DNA of 64,000 nt from Rhodococcus tukisamuensis NBRC 100609 (GTDB lineage Bacteria > Actinomycetota > Actinomycetes > Mycobacteriales > Mycobacteriaceae). Below, one piece after another: positions 61,742-64,000 of the stretch. The stretch lies in contig NZ_BCXG01000018.1 of NCBI RefSeq assembly GCF_001894985.1, forward strand, positions 1 through 64,000. The letters run 5' to 3'. Numbering within the stretch: the first letter of the stretch is position 1; every line of letters starts with the position of its first letter. Position numbers and translations under genes: made by a program. The notes beneath the pieces are model-generated. The model had not been told where the DNA came from, made no database searches, and saw only the letters and a list, made by a program, of their open reading frames with translations.

Positions 61742-63355
61742 TCAGCCGGCGGCGACCGGAACCGGGGCCTGTGACCATGCCACCGGCCTGGCCGGCGGTC
61801 GCAGCCATCCCGGCAGCCAGCCGGGGTGTGCGTCCGGGGCGCCGTCGAGCACCCCGCCCGCCGGGTCGTCCACCCCGCCGCGGCGCACCAGGTCCGTCGC
61901 CGGCCGGTAGATCTGCCGAATCACCAAGGCGCACAACGCCAGAACCGCGAGGTCGCGGACCACCACCGTCGCGGTGAACCACTGCTCGGGCAGCCCCTTG
62001 TTGCCGACCCCGAGGTAGTAGTACATCCGGGGCACCCAGACCAGTGCGTCGATCGTCATCCACGCCAACAGGATTCGTCGGTGCGGCAGCGCCAGCACGG
62101 CCAGCGGCACCAGCCACAGCGAGTACTGCGGGCTCCACACCTTGTTGGTCAACAGGAAGCCGGCGACCAGCAGGAAGCACAGCTGCGCGACCCGCGGCCG
62201 CCGCGCCGCCGTCAGGGCGACGTACCCGATGCCCACGCACACCGCGACGAACAGCACCAGCGACACCGCATTCAGGTTCGTCGGTGCCTCACCGCGCGCC
62301 AGCGCGCCGTCGAACCCGGTCCACCCGGTGAACGAGCTGACCACGTTGTAGAGCGAATCCGGGTCCGCGCCGCGCTCGGAGTTGAGCCGGAAGAACTCCC
62401 GCCAGCCGTCCGGGAACGCCGCGGCGACAGGAAGGTTCACCGCCAGCCAGGCCGCCGCGGCGGCCGCCGCGGCGCGCCACCAGAATGCCATCCGGCCGGC
62501 CCGCAGGCACAACACCAGCAGCGGGCCCAGCAGCAGCAGCGGGTACAGCTTGGCCGCGCCGCCCAGGCCCAGGAGCACCCCGGCGAGCACCGGCCGGCGC
62601 CGCGCCCAGGCCAGCAGGCCGCCGCCGGCGAAGGCCGTGGCGAGCGGGTCGAAGTTGGTGAAGGCGTGCACCACCACCAGCGGCGAGCACGCGACCAGGG
62701 CGGCGTCCCAGATGCGGCGGCCGGCCAGCATCACGGTCGCCCACACCGTCACCAGCCAGGCCAGCGCCAGGCCGAACGCGACGACGTTGAAGTACACAAC
62801 CACCTGCAGCGCGCCGGGCAGCCAGTGGACCGAGTCCCACGCCTTGGCCACCGCCATGGAGCCGTACTGGTACAGGCCCGAGAGCACCGGGTACTCCATG
62901 TACCGCGTGGTCACCGAGCCGTCGGTGTTGGTCTCCTCCCACGACTTCTTGTACGGGAACGCGCCCTCGTTGAGCCGTTCCGCCCCGTAGAGCGGCACGG
63001 TGTCCGAGTAGCACAGCGCCGTGTACTGACGGCTGCCGCTCCAGTCCAGGCCGAGCGCGCCGTCCGGGCCGTTCGGCGCCTGCTGCAGGCAGGCGGCCTT
63101 CGTCGACCACCCCATCGCCAGGAACACCAGCGCCAGCAGCAGGATCACCCGCAGCGGCGTGAGGAACCGGGTCCGGCCGATCAGCGCGTGCCGGCCGACC
63201 GGACCGCCGATGACCCCGCTGAGCTGGGCGGTCAGTGGGTCGGTGCGGCTCGGCAGGTCCCGTCCGGGCACCGACCGGACGTCGGCTGCCAGCGGTGCCG
63301 GCGACACCACCCCCGCGTCGTCCACGGCGGTCTGTCCCTCTGAGTCCTCGGCCAC
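61742..63355 (-). CDS. GT87-type membrane glycosyltransferase (Rv0051-like)
   Basis: A 537-residue protein with ~10 membrane segments and a long N-terminal polar part. It shows YTALCYSDTVPLYGAERLNEGAFPY, RYMEYPVLSGLYQYGS and NFDPLATAFAGGGLLAWARR, the GT-C/GT87 signature. Position between ponA1 and rpsF matches Rv0051 of M. tuberculosis. It would transfer mannose or another sugar from a polyprenyl-phosphate donor outside the membrane. GTG 63355 is the start; the upstream stop of ponA1 is 48 bases away. Confidence 0.85.
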   Translation of the reverse strand: MAEDSEGQTAVDDAGVVSPAPLAADVRSVPGRDLPSRTDPLTAQLSGVIGGPVGRHALIGRTRFLTPLRVILLLALVFLAMGWSTKAACLQQAPNGPDGALGLDWSGSRQYTALCYSDTVPLYGAERLNEGAFPYKKSWEETNTDGSVTTRYMEYPVLSGLYQYGSMAVAKAWDSVHWLPGALQVVVYFNVVAFGLALAWLVTVWATVMLAGRRIWDAALVACSPLVVVHAFTNFDPLATAFAGGGLLAWARRRPVLAGVLLGLGGAAKLYPLLLLGPLLVLCLRAGRMAFWWRAAAAAAAAWLAVNLPVAAAFPDGWREFFRLNSERGADPDSLYNVVSSFTGWTGFDGALARGEAPTNLNAVSLVLFVAVCVGIGYVALTAARRPRVAQLCFLLVAGFLLTNKVWSPQYSLWLVPLAVLALPHRRILLAWMTIDALVWVPRMYYYLGVGNKGLPEQWFTATVVVRDLAVLALCALVIRQIYRPATDLVRRGGVDDPAGGVLDGAPDAHPGWLPGWLRPPARPVAWSQAPVPVAAG

Positions 63356-63402
63356 CGTGGCGACGTTACCGACCGGCTCGTTCCCCGGGGTCAGTTGCGT
63401 CC

Positions 63403-64000
63403 CTACGGGGTGGCCTGTCTGACACCCCCGCCGGCGCCACCCGTGCCGGTGCCGGTACCTCCGCCGGTGCCGGTGCCGGTGCCGGTGTCGTCGTCCTCAC
63501 CGACCAGCGGCTGGCCCGGTGACCGCGCGGGCGCCGGGACCGTCGTCGGGGCCGCGGTCGTCGGGGCCGGCTTGAGCCCGGGGATCGGGATGGTCACGCC
63601 GGGCAGGATCTCCACCGGACGGGTGGTCACCTCGACCGGCGGAATGGTCAGCGGCGAGGCGCTCGGCGTCGTGGTCGGCGCCGCCGCGGTGGTCTTCGGC
63701 GGGGTGTACGGCGCCGTGTAGGCCGGCACACCGGCCTGACCGGCGATCGGCTCCGGCGTCGGGAAGGACTCGACCTCGGTGCCCTTGAGCGCGCCGTCCA
63801 TCGTCGCCTTCCAGATGTCCGACGGCAGCCCGGAGCCGTACATCAGCCCGCCCGAGCTGGTCTTCAGCGGCAGACCCTGCTCGGTGCCCACCCAGACCGC
63901 CGTCGCCAGCGACGGCGTGTAGCCGACCATCCAGGCGTCCTTGTTCTGGCCGGTGTCGCCGAGCTGCGCGGTGCCGGTCTTCGCCGCGGACGGCCGCCCG
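63403..64000 (-). CDS. ponA1: bifunctional penicillin-binding protein, C-terminal part (runs off right edge)
   Basis: Only the last ~199 residues are in the window. The KTG motif of the transpeptidase domain (SAAKTGTAQLGDTGQNKDAW) is visible at the right edge, followed by MVGYTPSLATAVWVGTEQG. A ~110-residue Pro/Thr/Gly-rich extracellular tail ends GGGVRQATP. The context (next to Rv0051-like, rpsF, ssb) matches ponA1 (Rv0050), which polymerises and crosslinks peptidoglycan. The disordered Pro-rich tail is also found in mycobacterial PonA1. Confidence 0.9.
   Translation of the reverse strand, partial: GRPSAAKTGTAQLGDTGQNKDAWMVGYTPSLATAVWVGTEQGLPLKTSSGGLMYGSGLPSDIWKATMDGALKGTEVESFPTPEPIAGQAGVPAYTAPYTPPKTTAAAPTTTPSASPLTIPPVEVTTRPVEILPGVTIPIPGLKPAPTTAAPTTVPAPARSPGQPLVGEDDDTGTGTGTGGGTGTGTGGAGGGVRQATP

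Noticed and set aside
60285-61910. 541-codon alternative frame over the GT87-type gene
   Set aside because: The +1 shifted frame is Arg/Gly/Pro-rich with no membrane helices, whereas the frame from 60325 has the expected helices and motifs.

Overview
The window looks like chromosome of a high-GC mycolic-acid actinobacterium, most likely Rhodococcus or a close relative. The strongest evidence is at the right end. There a ponA1-like penicillin-binding protein, a GT87-type membrane glycosyltransferase, rpsF, ssb, rpsR, rplI and dnaB follow each other in the order known from Mycobacterium tuberculosis (Rv0050 to Rv0058). A KshA-type steroid 9-alpha-hydroxylase oxygenase, a polyprenol-phosphate-mannose synthase and many acyl-CoA, esterase and TetR genes fit the same group.

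Region 1 (1-24.6 kb) is mostly catabolic and transport genes with local regulators. It holds acyl-CoA dehydrogenase/SDR genes divergent from a TetR gene, a Ppm-type mannosyltransferase, two small secreted proteins, a YtcJ-like amidohydrolase, kshA, a GAP-family membrane protein, stress-type small proteins, a CPA1 antiporter, a LysR/MFS pair and a PucR/MFS/secreted hydrolase cluster. It ends with a TetR/carboxylesterase operon divergent from an acyl-CoA ligase. Gene remnants occur at 9.4-9.7 kb (truncated ABC lipoprotein) and 24.7-24.9 kb (acyl-CoA dehydrogenase fragment).

Region 2 (25-36.5 kb) is accessory DNA. Its centre is a tight five-gene operon (26489-30581). The first gene encodes a seven-blade FG-GAP-type propeller fused to a metzincin-like protease. 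It is followed by a HEAT-repeat protein, a PF11397-type GlcNAc transferase, a prolyl-4-hydroxylase-like 2OG-Fe(II) oxygenase and a small helical protein. The hydroxylase plus GlcNAc-transferase pairing resembles the cytoplasmic Skp1 modification pathway of Dictyostelium, and the propeller protein is the obvious candidate substrate. A nearly identical palindrome lies upstream of this operon and of a stand-alone CYP102-like P450. Decayed IS1380 and IS3 elements lie between them.

Region 3 (36.5-56.5 kb) is a probable Tn7-like island abutting the 3' end of dnaB. The tnsA-tnsB-tnsC-tniQ operon (each pair overlapping by ATGA) is at the right edge. Two direct TnsB-site-like repeats lie between tniQ and the dnaB stop codon. 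The likely cargo is two very large STAND NTPases with different N-terminal nuclease-like domains (probable anti-phage genes), two small membrane proteins and an HTH protein with an antitoxin-like (MbcA/ParS) C-terminus. The TniQ protein carries the same kind of C-terminal domain, which is unusual. The left end of the element is not certain; a weak candidate lies near 36.2 kb.

Region 4 (56.5-64 kb) is the conserved chromosome: dnaB with DnaA boxes upstream, the rplI-rpsR-ssb-rpsF operon with a clear terminator, two convergent GT87-type genes, and the C-terminal part of ponA1. No tRNA, rRNA or CRISPR array was seen.
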